DNA of 64,000 nt from Moringa oleifera (GCA_021397835.1 JAJFZO010000747.1:6716501-6780500); one strand, 5' to 3'; counted from the first letter of the stretch, positions 12,168 through 24,375 are shown. Program-made: numbers and translations. Notes: generated by a model not told the origin, from the sequence alone.

Positions 12168-12688
12168 ATCACAAATAAGGCACGGTAACAGCTTGGAAAC
12201 TCGCCCATTTAAAAAATTTTAAACTCGAACTCAATTAAAATAATACATACTCAAATTCGTCTCAGACTTGATTAAAAAATTAATTTTAATTTATAATTAC
12301 TTGCATACTGTTCGAATATGTTTAAATCTGTTTATTATATTTATATATTTACATATATTTTATAAATTTTAATAAAATAATTTTTTATTAATTAAATAAA
12401 AAATTAAAATTTAATAATAAAAAATTAAAATTTAATATAATTAAATTTAAATTAAAAGTTAAATATAATTAAATTTTAAATAAAAATTTTAACATAATGA
12501 TATGATTATGTAAACAAATTTAACATAAAAATTAAAACTCAAACTTAATCAAAACTTGATTTAGATATTAAATTTTAAATTCGAATCCATCCAAATCTGA
12601 TTAAATATTATCTGAATATGTTTTATTAGAATTTGATGAAATTGAGTACCCACGTCAACCCGATGTGTTGCCATCCCATGATCACAAA
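12168..12688. mobile_element. Non-autonomous hAT-like element with 8-bp target-site duplication
   Basis: The octamer ATCACAAA occurs at 12168-12175 and again at 12681-12688, directly bounding a 505-bp segment. The segment begins TAAGGCACGGTAAC. The reverse complement of its right end is CATGGGATGGCAAC, so the ends form an imperfect inverted repeat (9 of 14 positions). An 8-bp target duplication and ends of the form YARNG with a following GGCAAC-type motif are hallmarks of plant hAT transposons. The interior is AT-rich and encodes no transposase, so this would be a deletion derivative or MITE moved in trans. The target duplication is perfect while the ends have diverged, so the insertion is moderately old. 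Confidence 0.75.
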
Positions 12689-13964
12689 GATGCATGTGCC
12701 TATCCCATAAACATGGCAAGTGAAAGTGTAACCAAATTTAGAAGGACAATAGCAATTATTTTATATAAAATACTAAATGTTGCTTCAATGGTAAAAAGTA
12801 GAAATTATGAGGTTCAACTTAATAGTTAATGTGTGGTAATTTCAAGATTGATTTGAATGATAATGAATTTTTATTTATTATGCATTGTAAGTGTCAATGA
12901 AGAATTGATACCATAGGAGAGAAGTTACATGGGAATCTAAAAAAATTGAGCGACACAAAAAGTCTTTGCCTAGTCAACTTCTTTAATTGAATGGGTACTA
13001 ACCCAAGGCTCAAATGATAAAATATGAATATGACCGTAAATTGTTATGGAAATGATACTAGATTTGATATATTCCTATGTGAATATAAAAAAACTAATAA
13101 TACATCACTAGCCAAGTTACCTAAATCTTTAATATGAAGATGCTCGATTCAACATAAAATTTTATTTAAATTCATGTTTATCTAGAACATATTATCTTTG
13201 AAGCTATTTTTATGATTTTAAAGAGTGTTGGATTGATTTAAGAAATGTAAAAGAGATGAATCTCTGGCTATAATTAGTAAAAAAGTTAAACAATAATTAC
13301 TAACAAGTTGGATCATACGTTAAATTATTAAATGAGTTGAAAACAACCTTAAAAAGAAATTGATTTTTTCAAAATGAGTTACATAATAAGTTAGAGTTAA
13401 TTGATAAACGAATTACACTAGAAAAAATTGAATAAAAAATTAGAGCAGAAAAATGAGTATGAACATGGTGAAAAGAAATTGAATAGTAAATAAAACATGA
13501 AAAAGTAAGTTAAAATACAAGTGAAGACCAAGCATGTTATTTTTTCAAAAAATAAAGATATCTAATATATATATATACTTTTTATCAGATTCTTGAACCG
13601 TCTATATACTTTGTTTATTTCACATGATTTAAATATTAATATTTTTAATATATTATTATATTTTAAAAATAATAATATTAATTGTATTTTTAAATTTTGA
13701 TAATATTTATTTGTGTAATTTCAAAATTTAAATTTAATAATATTTGTTTACAAAAAATTTTGAAATTTACACTATTTAAAGTTATTTTTATATTTAAATA
13801 TATAATTTTAATTTATATTTAATTTAATGATATATTAAAAATTTTGAATTTTAAGTTCATGAATTAATTTTTCTTAACTTTCAAAAATATTTTCATAAGT
13901 AAAGTTTCTCTTATTTTTTTAGAGATGATCTTTATTTACAAACATTTTTCAATTTCTTGTCATT

Positions 13965-13967
<3 letters not shown>

Positions 13968-13999
<32 letters not shown>
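13968..13999. repeat. (TA)n microsatellite
   Basis: About 15 uninterrupted TA dinucleotides. Confidence 0.95.
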
Positions 14000-14000
<1 letters not shown>

Positions 14001-14116
14001 CATATCTTGATTTTTTAGATGCTCATGTGAAGAAAAAATTTGATCATGTTACTTTTTGTTAAGTATATCTAATATTTTTATCTTTTTTCTATTTTATTAT
14101 AAGAAAAGATTATTTA

Positions 14117-14208
14117 CTTTGCAATACGTATGAAATTATCAGTTTATTTTTTTATTTATTTCCTTTGCAATACGAATGAAATTATCAATTTATTATTTAT
14201 TTATTTTA
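14117..14208 (+). repeat. 46-bp tandem duplication
   Basis: Copy one (14117-14162) and copy two (14163-14208) share ctttgcaatacg, then atgaaattatca and a TTTATT-rich end, with a few substitutions. Confidence 0.85.
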
Positions 14209-14795
14209 TATAATATATACAATAAATATATTTTTAGGTAAAGATCATTTTAAATTTGGAGGTTTGCTTTTTTTTCTTTTTAAACAAATTTTAAAATTTA
14301 AAATACACTCAAATAAATTTTAACCAGTTGATTATTATCAAATTAAATTCTTTATTTTGTGATGTTAATTCAAAATGATTTAATGAGGGAAAAAGAGATA
14401 TTTTATGGAGCAAAATGACGATGGTTTACAGCTCCATTTATCTCAAATTGTCTTTGCTCCTTTTCAATTCAAAATAAGTTTTTGACAAGTAGTTGCTAGT
14501 TGAAAATAATTTTTCATAAATCGAGCTTCAATTTGATGTATTTAAGTTTTTAAATATTTATATTTTATCAAAATTTGAGTTTCAACCATATGTTTTCACA
14601 CTTTCAATAAAATTATTGTTGATTAATGCTATTTTCTCATAAATTGAGTTTTAATTTGAATTATAGTTCACTGTCTTAACTCTTTTTTTTTTTAATTTGA
14701 AGTTAGAGTTTCAATGTGTCAAACATCATTGATTTGAAATTTTTTCTCTATAAAATTAAATGATTATCTTTCTTTCGTAACTGATGTTAGTCAAC

Positions 14796-14801
<6 letters not shown>

Positions 14802-14840
<39 letters not shown>
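14802..14840. repeat. (TA)n microsatellite
   Basis: Long AT dinucleotide run with one TTTATA interruption near 14831. Confidence 0.9.
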
Positions 14841-14841
<1 letters not shown>

Positions 14842-17064
14842 TTGCAAAGTTGTGCTTTCACTTAAATATATTACAGCCTCTAAACCTTTTTTTGTTTCAC
14901 ACGAAATTAAAGTTTAATAAAGAAGAAACTAAATTTGAATGTTCATCTCTCATATTTTGAAGCCTTTTACATGTTAGAAAAATGGTTGCAACATGAATAA
15001 GAAAGAGCCGATAGTGAAACAACAAAATTACCCCTTTTGTTAATGTCAATTTCAATGTAGTCCAAAGAGAATGTCTGATTTGATCATAATCCATCGATCA
15101 AAATTTGTTTTGGTATATTTTGAAATTAAGGATCTATTAAAAAAAAAGAGGTAAATTTTAGGATTTCAAATGACTTTTACGCTATATTTTTTTTCTTTTC
15201 TTTTTGGTTTTCAATGTTTGTTTATTATATTTTTATTTTCTTAAATAAGTTATAAAATTTACATTTTTATTGATTTTTATAAAGTAGAGAACTTCAATTC
15301 ATTCCAAATGACAATTTCATCAGCTGTTTTTTCAAAATTTATTCTTTGAATAAAAGTTATTAAAATCATGATCTATGCCTCATATTATCAATCAAACTCT
15401 GATGTTTAGAAAGTGACAAATTAAACTTTAAAACTATCAATTTTGACTAAATCGAGCCTTTAGTATACTAAATCTAAGCATCATTAACTTCGATTTTGGG
15501 ATATAGTTTGGGGAAAAATATGGATTTTTAACATGCAAACATCTTTTGCCCCAAATCAATTGTCTTTCCTAAAACTGAAACCCTAATTTTTTCTCCCCCT
15601 CTCTTTATTGTGTGATAATTAATCTCTCTTTAGTTTCACCTATCAAAGCTCAAAATCCTCTCGAATCCTCCAAACATAATAACATCATACTTTTTTCCAA
15701 TTAATTTCTTCAAATTAATTGTTCATTCATAGTTGAGAGCATTCTTTTATTTTTATTGTACAACTATTTCTTTAAACTTCACCCTCTAAAAGCTTAAAGC
15801 ACATCAAATTCTCTAAATTTACAAATCTCACGTTTTTCTCCTACTAGTTTTTTAAATTAACGATTGATTTTTTGGATGTTTATCTGTAACATATATTTTC
15901 TCTCTTTGCGATTTTTTGGTTAATTTTGGATAAATATATATGGTCGGACAAAAATATCCCTCTACTAATGACCAATTGAGATGATGTTAGGGGCATGAGG
16001 TTCAATTTGATTCTAGTTGAAAGTTTAAACTTTATTTATCACTTCTTGAATATCAGAGTTTAATTGACAACATGAGATATAAATCAAGATTTTAAATAAT
16101 TTTTACTTTTATTATTATTTTTTAATTTAAAAATTATAATGTCAATCAAACTATAATATGAAAAAGGAATAACCTCCAATAAAATAAACATGCCCCATTT
16201 TGTTAGTCATAACTATAAACAGAAAACCATATTTTTTTAAAGCATTTTTTAAAATCATTTATGAGGAAATTACTCTCATAACATTAAAAAGGAAAAGACC
16301 AAAAAAGAAAGCAAATTATAACCATGAAATCTTGCCATAAAATAGAAATTATTAAAATTTGCAACGAAATTTGTCACACCTTTGCTACAAAAGTAAACAA
16401 AGAATACTGAAAAGTTATAAGTTGAGGCAGAATCGAGACAAATTGAATGGCTATTTTTTGCACAAAATAGCAAAAATTTTTGCCACAAACATACATAGAT
16501 TGTTATGTGGTAAATTAATTTTAAATATTTAAAAAACAATTATTTTATTTTGCCATGGAATTAGCCATAAAATTTTTGTAATTCTACATCTTCAAAAATA
16601 TAAAAACAATTTCATTGTTCTCTTTCTTCAAAAAAAGGAATTTCACTCTCCAACTTTAACAAAGATCTGATTAAAGTAAATAATGTAACTATCTAGTTGA
16701 AGGAATTGTACTTTTTCGGTAAATTTAGTGTTCAAGAGTTTTTGTTCTTCATTCTCTAGGTGTATTTACACAACTAATCTCTCCATATATTTTCAAAGAT
16801 ATTTGTGTTTTCTCCTTAATCATAGTTTGCTTCAGCTTGAAATTAAAACATCTAACTTTGTTGATATTCTAGTTGATGTGAATTATGTTTATCACCTTAA
16901 AAAATTGCTAAATTAAGATTACATTTTGTTAACATTGTGGTCATCTTTTTGAAAAATATCTATCATAACTAGATTTAACCAAAAGGAACGTCAAATTGAT
17001 TTAAAGAAATTTCTTTTTATATTTGAATTAGGTTTTTTTAATTAAAAAATAAGAAGTCATCATT

Positions 17065-17327
17065 GTTGAATGATTCAAAATTCTTAGATAAAGTTAATCA
17101 GTAAGGAAGTTAGAGATAATCCTTAGGCATTCAATTAGGAAGTTAAATGTTGTATTTTAAATTCGAAAAACCTGACCTTATTATTTAGGACTTGGTTGTT
17201 GGTTACTAGTGTATAAATACTTGTAGAAACTATACTTTTCAAAGTGTGGGAATAAAATCAGAAACTTGATTCCTAATCTATTTGCTTTTATGGTATTGAG
17301 TTGTAGAAATATTTTTCTGATTTTGTT
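17065..17327 (+). repeat. 5' LTR of the copia element
   Basis: It starts TGTTGAATGATTC, matching the TG start and typical text of plant copia LTRs. It contains a TATA-like element (gtgtataaatac, about 17209) and ends before ctggttacaacc, a degenerate primer-binding site (family TGGTATCAGAGC). About 263 bp. The right end is inferred from that motif. Confidence 0.7.
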
Positions 17328-17357
17328 TTCTGGTTACAACCTACATCCCTTAATAAT

Positions 17358-18110
17358 GTATAATATTAGCATTAATCAAACTTCTTTTCCAAGCATTATT
17401 CTTACCACAAACACCAATTACTCTACCTCTACATCAGATAACCCTTTCTTTACAGATTACTACTCTCAAACTCAATGGATTGAATTACTTTCAATAGTAT
17501 CAATCCGTCAAGATGTTTATCACTAATTGTGGAAAGTTTGGATATTTGATAACCATAGTCAAAAGACTATATGTAGGAAAAGATCATGGAGTTTGGATAT
17601 TTGATCATGTGTATAAGTTCGTTAGAGGCTTGAATCATGAGTTTGATGCGACATATGAACGAATTCTTAGAAATGAGCCCCTATCATAAACCATGGAGGT
17701 CTTTGCATATATTAGACACAAAGAATGCCGAAAGAGTGGCATGAATGCACTTCACCTTATCCTTGCTGTGGAGAAATCCACCAAGCTTACTGAACTAGTG
17801 GAGAATGCACTTGTTGGCGGCTCTTACAATCAACTCACCACACATAAACATAATAAAAAGATAAATCTATGAGGTGAGCATTGCAATAAGCCTTGACACA
17901 TAAAGGAAACATATTGGGTGCTTCATGGCCGCTGTTTCAACCTTCCCAATTATGAGTTAAATTCTCGTAGGACCGACTATTTTACTGGTTCCTTCCATGC
18001 AAATACTACAAACTTGACTCTTCATCTTTGTCTCCATTCACTAAGGAGCAAGTTAATTGGTTAAAACAATTTATTAATCAACCTTAACAAATAGCTCTTA
18101 GTACCACGAG
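17358..18110 (+). pseudogene. copia gag remnant
   Basis: The N-terminal part (17358 onward) is open for about 56 codons and includes TSTSDNPFF, like the start of plant copia gag. The UBN2-type core follows with VYKFVRGLNHEFD, RILRNEPLS, MEVFAYIRHKECRKS. A nucleocapsid zinc-knuckle remnant at about 17876-17935 reads HCNKP, a stop, then HIKETYWVLHG. Intact relatives have C-x2-C-KKPGHTKETCWKLHG, so both a stop and a Cys-to-Tyr change hit the metal site. Frameshifts separate the blocks. Confidence 0.85.
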
Positions 18111-18139
18111 ACTCTAACTTGTACTATGGCCTAACCAGG

Positions 18140-19480
18140 TATTCTTTTACATTCTTCCATTTCATGGATCGTAGATTCTAGTGCATCTGACCATATGATC
18201 GAATAATCAAAGTTATTTTCTTTTTACTTTCCTTCCTCGGGCTACCATAAGGTTTGAATTGTAATGGCTCTTTGTCTCTTATTGTTGCGAAAGGAAGTAT
18301 AATTCTCTCTCAAACTTTATCTCTTTCATCTATTTTACATGTTCCCAGCCTCTTATGTAATCTTTTTTCAGTAAGCAAATTCAAAAAAACCAATAATTGT
18401 TTGCTAAATTCTTTCCCTCATATTGTGAATTTCAAGATTTGAATTTGGTGAAGACAATTAGTAATGCTAAAGAAATTGGTGGGTTTATTATTTTGACAAT
18501 GCTACTATTCATGAGAAACATGCTCAAGTGGTAAATAAAGTTTCTTTTTTGTCAAAAGAAATAAATTTGTGGCATAGGCATTTGGGTCACCCTAGTTTCC
18601 AATACAAAAGTTATTTCTTAATCTTTTTAAGAGTTGAAAACCAGTCCAGCTTCGATGTGAATTTTGTATGTTAGTTAAACACCAACGTGTTGTTTTCGTC
18701 CTAAATCCTATAAATAATCTTCTCCATTTACTCTAATTCATAGGGACATTTGGGGTTCATCCCATATTTCTAATCTCTCCAATTCTTGTTGGTTTATTTC
18801 ATTCATGGATGACCATTCATGTCTTTGTTAGGTGTACCTTATGAAAGAAAAATCTAAAGTGTCTCATATTTTTAAACAATTTTATTTTATGATCCAAAAT
18901 CAATTTCAAATAAAACTTCAATTGATTCACTCAGATAATGGAGTTGAATACTTAAAAAAAATCTTATGTTCATATTTAAATGACCATGATATCATTCATT
19001 AGTCCTTATGCATAAATACTCCTCAATAAAATAGTATAGTTGAAGAAAAGACTCATCACCATTTAGAAGTAGCTCAGGCTCTTATGTTCACTAACCATTT
19101 ACCGAAACAATTTTGGGGTGAAGCCATCCTAACAACATTTTTCCTTATTAATCTCATGTTTCCTAGGTTCTTAAGTTCAAAACATCAATTCAAGTCTTCA
19201 AACAATCTTTTCTCTAGTCTCACCTTCTTTTAACTGTTCCCCTTTGTGTCTTTGGATGTATAATTTTCATCCATATCCATTCTTATAACTATAACAAACT
19301 TAACCTTGGAGTTGTAAAAACTATCTTTCTTGGTTATTCTCAAACTCAAAAGGGCTACAAATGCTATGACCATCTCTTTAAGAAAATGCACATAAGTTAT
19401 AATGTATCTTTCTTTGAAAATCAAGCCTATTTCCTCACAAATTCATTTCAGGGAGAGACATTAGATGAAGAAAATTTTTA
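18140..19480 (+). pseudogene. copia protease and integrase remnant
   Basis: Protease is seen at 18165-18200 as WIVDSSASDHM, where the family has WIIDSGASDHM; the Asp at 18174 is kept but the following Gly is Ser. It continues with SSILHVPSLLCNLFSVSKF (18254-18442). The GAG-pre-integrase pattern LWHRHLGHPSFQ is at about 18568. The integrase core follows with fragments such as FHSWMTIHV and HSDNGVEY in shifting frames, a Q-N-S-I-V-E-E-K-T-H-H region near 19030, and KLGVVKTIFLGYSQTQKGY near 19300. Stops are frequent. Confidence 0.85.
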
Positions 19481-19959
19481 GGAAACACTTTCTGGTCAAA
19501 ATCAGCAAATTTAGTCCATATTTTCTAGTCTAATTTAACCAATTCAGTCCTTAGAATCTATTAAGTCACCAAATCAACTTATGCCATTTATCAATGATCT
19601 ACCAAAGAGGAATGCAACACTAAAAAGGGCTCAAAACTCTCTGTTTCCTTAAGGAAACAAGAGTATTTAAGTGAAAAAATGCAATCAAAAAATGGTAGTC
19701 AATCTCCAAAACCTAATCTAAATTCTGGTCCAAGCTTTACTATAATCAAGAGTTCAGTCCAGTTATAACCAGGTTAGAATTCAAGTCCACACAAGCCTAG
19801 TCCATATGGAGAATTGCCTATAGCCCTAAGAAAAGGTGCACAATCACTTTACATTCTATACAAAGATTTATGTCCTATCATGCATTGTCTCCACATTATA
19901 GGGCATTTCTAATGAATCTAGAAGCTGTCACTATATGAAAAGATATTGGAAAAGCCATG

Positions 19960-21485
19960 AAAAATCCAAAAGGAGCAATTTTGGAATAGATAAAGGCACT
20001 ACAGAAAAATGAAACTTAAGATTTGTATCCTTGCCAAAAGGCGTGACACTAGTGGGTTGTAAGTGGGTGTTCATAATCAAACATAAAGCTAATGGAACTG
20101 TGGAAAGATTTAAAGCAAAGATGGTTACAAACAGGTATACACAAAGGTATAGTATTGATTATTAAGAAAAATTTGCATTAGTTGCAAAAATAAATATAGT
20201 CAGAGTACTTTTATTCTTGGCTATAATAAATAATTGCACCTTAAATCAAATGGATGTGAAAAATGCTTTCTTAAATGGGAAACTAGAAGAGAAGGGATTC
20301 ATGAGCTTGTCATCAGATTTTGAAAAAATGAAGGAAATGGAAAAGTTTGAAAGCTAAAAAAATCTCTCTATGGGCTTAAACAATCACCACAGGCATGATT
20401 TGATTATTTCTCTAAAACCATTCAAAACGATAATTATTTTTTTCACAAAGACAACCTAATCATACCATGTTTTATTAATACTTAAATAGAGGGAAAGTCA
20501 TGATTCTAATAGTGTATGTCGACGGCATAATTATTATCAGAAGTGATGTTGCTAAAATTAAAAAGTTAAATGGAATATTGGTTGCTGAATTTGAAGTTAA
20601 GGACCTTGAAAAATTAAAGTATTTTCTTGGCATGGAGGTTGCTAGATCCAAAGAAAGGATGTTTGTGTCACAAAGAAAATATACTCTTGATTTACTTAAG
20701 TAGGTTGGTAAGTTAGGAAGCAAACCATGAATGTTCCAGTTTTTTTCAATCATAAAATTAGAATGTTGGAAAGAGAAAAGAAAGTTAATTGTAAAAGCTA
20801 TCAAAAGTTAGTATGCGTAGATGACCTAATTATCAAAAGCCAGTGGGGAGATTGATTTATTTATCGCATACAAGACATGATATCTCTTTCTCAGTAAGTG
20901 TGGTAAGTTAATTTATACATGATCCAAAGAAGGAACATTTTGATGTGGTTTTTCAAATTTTGAAGAATTTAAAAGGCTGCTTAAGGCAATATATTTTATT
21001 CATAAAAGGGAGGAATTGACAGTAAAAGCATATACTGATGCAGATTGGATAGGATCAATGGCTGATCGAAGATCTACATCCCAATGGTGTATCTCTGTTG
21101 GAGGTAATTTAATTACTTAGAGGAGTAAAAAACATTCAATAGTGGTCCGCAATAGTATGGATGCAAAGTTTAGAACAATCGCACTTGAAAAAGTTATTAA
21201 AAGAATTAATAATTACTTTGAAGCCTCCTGTGAAGTTGTTTTCTGATAATAAATCAGTTATAAGTATTGTCAATAACCCAGGATAACATGACAAGACCAA
21301 GTATATCGAGATTGATCGTTATTTTGTCAATGAGAAGCTAAAAAGTGACATTGTTTGTATGTTGTATATTCCTTCGAAGGAATAATTAGTTGTTGTTTTT
21401 ACAAAAGGGCTTTCTACAGATAAATTCGAACAATTAGTGAACAAGCCAGGATTGTGTAACATTTACACTTTAGCTTGAGAAAAAG
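19960..21485 (+). pseudogene. copia reverse transcriptase and RNase H remnant
   Basis: Readable blocks are KAMKNPKGAILE, DVKNAFLNGKLEE (about 20256), SLYGLKQSPQA (about 20368), and a 67-codon open stretch at 20500-20703 beginning MILIVYVDGIIIIRSD and continuing KYFLGMEVARSKE. The catalytic YVDD box is YVDG at 20515-20526, so the second catalytic Asp is lost. RNase H appears at 21028 as AYTDADWIGSMADRRSTS. The end LCNIYTLA lies just before a purine run (gagaaaaag, about 21478) that would be the polypurine tract. Confidence 0.9.
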
Positions 21486-21541
21486 TCTTGAAAGATTCAA
21501 AATTCTTAGATAAGGTTGATCTGTTAGGAAGTTACAGATAA
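21486..21541 (+). repeat. Truncated 3' LTR of the copia element
   Basis: About 55 bp matching the first part of the 5' LTR. It ends abruptly near 21541 at the start of the minisatellite array. Confidence 0.75.
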
Positions 21542-23165
21542 GACTAAATTGTTTTATCCACCGACGACTACAATACTCTTGGAAATCTAATGGGCTCCAG
21601 CCACCAATAGCTATAACACTTCTAAAGTGCTTCTTCCACTAACGATTATAACACTTTTTAGAAAAAACTAGAAGTTTCCTCCACTAACGATTGTGATACT
21701 TCTAGAAAAACTAAAGGATTCCATTTACCAATGACTATAGCTATTTTAAGAAAATTAAAGGTTTTTATCCACCGATGACTGTAACAACTTTAGGAAAACT
21801 AAAATGTTTGGTCCATTGATGGCTCTATTAGTTTGGAACATCTAAAAAAGGTTTCTTTCATCAATGGTTAGGATAATTATAGAAATACTAAAGGGATTTC
21901 CATTGACGACTATAACAGTTTGAAAAAACTAAAGGTCTTTGCCACTTATGCTTATAGTATTTTGGGAAAGTTAAAAGTCTCAGTCCAAGGTAGGCTATAT
22001 CATCTTGAAAAGACTAAAAGTTTTCATCTACTAATAACTATATTATCTTGGAAAAACTAAATGATTCTGTCTGCCTACAACTACAACATCTTAAGATAGC
22101 TAAAGGTTTTGATCCAATGGTGGCTATGATATTTTAAGAAACTAAAGGTATTCGCTACGCCTTTGATATCTTAAAAAAACTAAAATTTTCCATGCATCAG
22201 CGGTTATGAAAATTTTAGGAAAACCAAAAGTTTCATTCATTCACAACCATATTGTCTTTGAAAAACTAAAGGTCTTTATCCACCCATGGCCAGTACATTT
22301 TTTAGAAGACTGAAGTTCTCCATCCATTAGTTAAGACATTTTTAGAAAACTTGAAGGTTTTCTTTCGCCAATGACTATGATATCTTGGAAAAATTAAAGA
22401 TCCATCCATTGATGACTATGACAAATTTTGGAAACTAAAGGTTTCATCTACCATCAATGTCTAGGACATTTGTGAAAAAGTAAAAGTCTCCATCCATCGA
22501 TAGCTAAGACATTTCCTAAAACTTAAAGGTTGTCATCCACTATTAGTTATAAAATTTTAGGAAAACTAAAGGTTCTTTTGGCTATAACATTCTAAAAATG
22601 TAAAAAGTTTCTTTTATCGACTATTATAACATTCTTGAAATCTAAATACTTTTGTCTTTTGATGGCTCTATAATTGTGAAAACATTTAAAAATTTTTGCC
22701 TCTTAGGACTCTAACATTTTTGAAAACTAGAAGCTTCCATCTCTTGATGATTTTATCACTGTAAGAAAATCTAAAAGTTTTCATCTCGAAAGGACACTTT
22801 TGAAAAGTAAAAGCTTTTGTCTCTTGATGACTATATTACTATAAAAAAATTTAAAGGTTTTCATCTCTTGATGACTCTAACACTTTGGAAAAGCCAAAAG
22901 CTATCGTTCCAATGACTTCATTACTGTAAAAAAATCTAAAGGTTTTCATCTCTTGATAACTCTAACATATATTTTTGAAAAAATCAAAACTTTCGCCTCT
23001 TGATGGCTATATAATCGTGAGAAAATCTTAAGGTTTTCTTCTTTTAATAACTCTATCACTTCTAAAAAGCTAAAAGCTTTTGTTTTTTGACGACTCTAGA
23101 AAATTTAAACATTTTTGTCTGCTACGACTTTAACACTTTTGAAAAACTAGAAACTTTTGTCTCTT
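21542..23165. repeat. Degenerate minisatellite, about 37 units of roughly 43 bp, dimeric in its right third
   Basis: A core gaaaaactaaaggt recurs at an average spacing of about 43 bp (for example at 21710, 21754, 21798, 21840, 21887, 21928, 21970, 22012, 22056, 22098). Between the cores is a second block like tccaccgatgactataac. Units differ at many positions and by a few bases in length. From about 22620 to 23165 two unit types alternate. One has ctaaaggttttcatctcttg; the other has ctaaaagcttttgtctcttg with a tactgtaagaaa end. That gives a period of about 86-88 bp. The array sits between the broken copia 3' LTR and the 3' side of the minus-strand Tat element. Confidence 0.9.
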
Positions 23166-24375
23166 CACTCCTTTTTTTTTTTTTTTTTTTAAATCTAATA
23201 GTTTCCTTTACTACCAATGTTCAGTGTCTTCCTTTTCTGATAACAAATTTCTTAGATGAGATACTCCATGCTTTCTTCAACGTGCAGCATTTCGCATATT
23301 TTATCAAAATAACAATGTATGTGATGCTTATGAATTTCAATGTGCATGCACTGGTTACTGTTTCATATTTTAATTCATTCTTTTTCCATCATTTTTCTTA
23401 TTCTATTCTTTTTTTTTTCCTTATGTTTCTTTTTGTTTCATCTTGCCTTAAGCATAAGTGATAGTTTCCTCGATTGTAATGTCTCGCATATAATACTCAA
23501 TTCCAATGTTTTTATCAATTGTTTTTTCTCAAATTGACCTCAATACCAGATTATTGTAACGAACACGATTTTAGCGATATAATTTTTATGATATCTTTGA
23601 ATGTAACTAGTGACTTTATCGATTTTGAGGGTCCTTTTCAAGTATATAAATTTGCAACCTCCTTTAAGCAGATAGATCTTTAACCATGCTAGAGGATTTT
23701 ATCAATTGCAACCCCACAAACCACCTCAGATACGAAATTTTGGTGATAACTATTTGCTTTAGGTTTAGCTCTCAGTATCATTTCTTCAGAAGTTATGTGG
23801 GTCTCCCTCTCTCCATTCTCTTTTCTCATATTCTTTCTTTCTCTCTCTTTTCCTTTCTATCCTTGTTTCTTTCTTCTTTCTTTTTTCTTGTTTTCTTTTA
23901 TTTTTTTATTCTGTTTTTTTTTAAAACTTGTTAAGATGCATCTTTTGTTTATCCCTAAATTTGCTTTGAACACTTTAAACATACCATTGAATATCATAGT
24001 GAGAATAAGTATTGATTACATTCCTTTTTTTCGTATTGTGTTGATCATCTTTTTAGAATTTGAATGAAGGATGCCGAGATCGACATGTGGCTATGTGAAT
24101 TAATCAAAAGAAAGTAATGGAAATGTCATGCTTTAAAAGGTAAGAATTTTAGTAAAGAGCTATATGAGATCAAGAGCATCCATATTGAGAAATAATCATG
24201 CAAATGAATCAAGGGATACAGTAGAAAATGTAATTCATCCTCAAAAGAAATAAAGATAGCAATAATAAAATTTGTACAAGAAATTTGATAGTGAAGGATC
24301 ACCCTTAGGGAAGGTATGTTTGAAATCCTTTACAATGAGTATCTCGATACCATGTATTTACCATCCTAAATCTCA
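23166..24375. other. Pyrimidine-rich spacer, probably 3' untranslated part of the minus-strand Tat element
   Basis: It begins with a run of T at 23170-23190 and contains long T/C-rich tracts (23400-23440, 23800-23930). These give spurious Phe/Ser/Leu-rich frames on the plus strand (23087-23461, 23686-24067). No protein motif was found. Its position, directly past the pol stop codon of the minus-strand Tat remnant, suggests element 3' sequence. Confidence 0.5.

Larger units (their letters stand above)
12689..17064. other. AT-rich intergenic DNA with microsatellites, no gene seen
   Basis: No open frame with recognisable content. It contains TA-dinucleotide tracts at 13968-13999 and 14802-14840, a 46-bp tandem duplication at 14117-14208, and homopolymer runs. 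The 87-codon minus frame at 16276-16539 is rich in Phe and Tyr and looks like translated AT-rich DNA. Confidence 0.6.
17065..21541 (+). mobile_element. Decayed Ty1/copia retrotransposon with full 5' LTR and truncated 3' LTR
   Basis: The element reads gag, protease, integrase, reverse transcriptase, RNase H on the plus strand, the Ty1/copia order. The sequence from 17072 (gattcaaaattcttagataa, then agttaatc and ggaagtta) recurs at about 21494 with few changes. This marks the starts of the two LTRs. The 3' copy breaks off after some 55 bp, where the 43-bp repeat array begins. Many stops and frameshifts, plus a mutated RT active site, show that it is dead. It could move only if helped in trans, and the lost 3' LTR end argues against even that. 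Confidence 0.9.

Noticed and set aside
21542..23165. CRISPR-like regular array
   Set aside because: Repeats are contiguous and degenerate with no unique spacers, and the context is a plant nuclear genome.
23087..24067. Phe/Leu/Ser-rich plus-strand frames that look like membrane proteins
   Set aside because: They translate T/C-rich low-complexity DNA, overlap in different registers and have no conserved domain.
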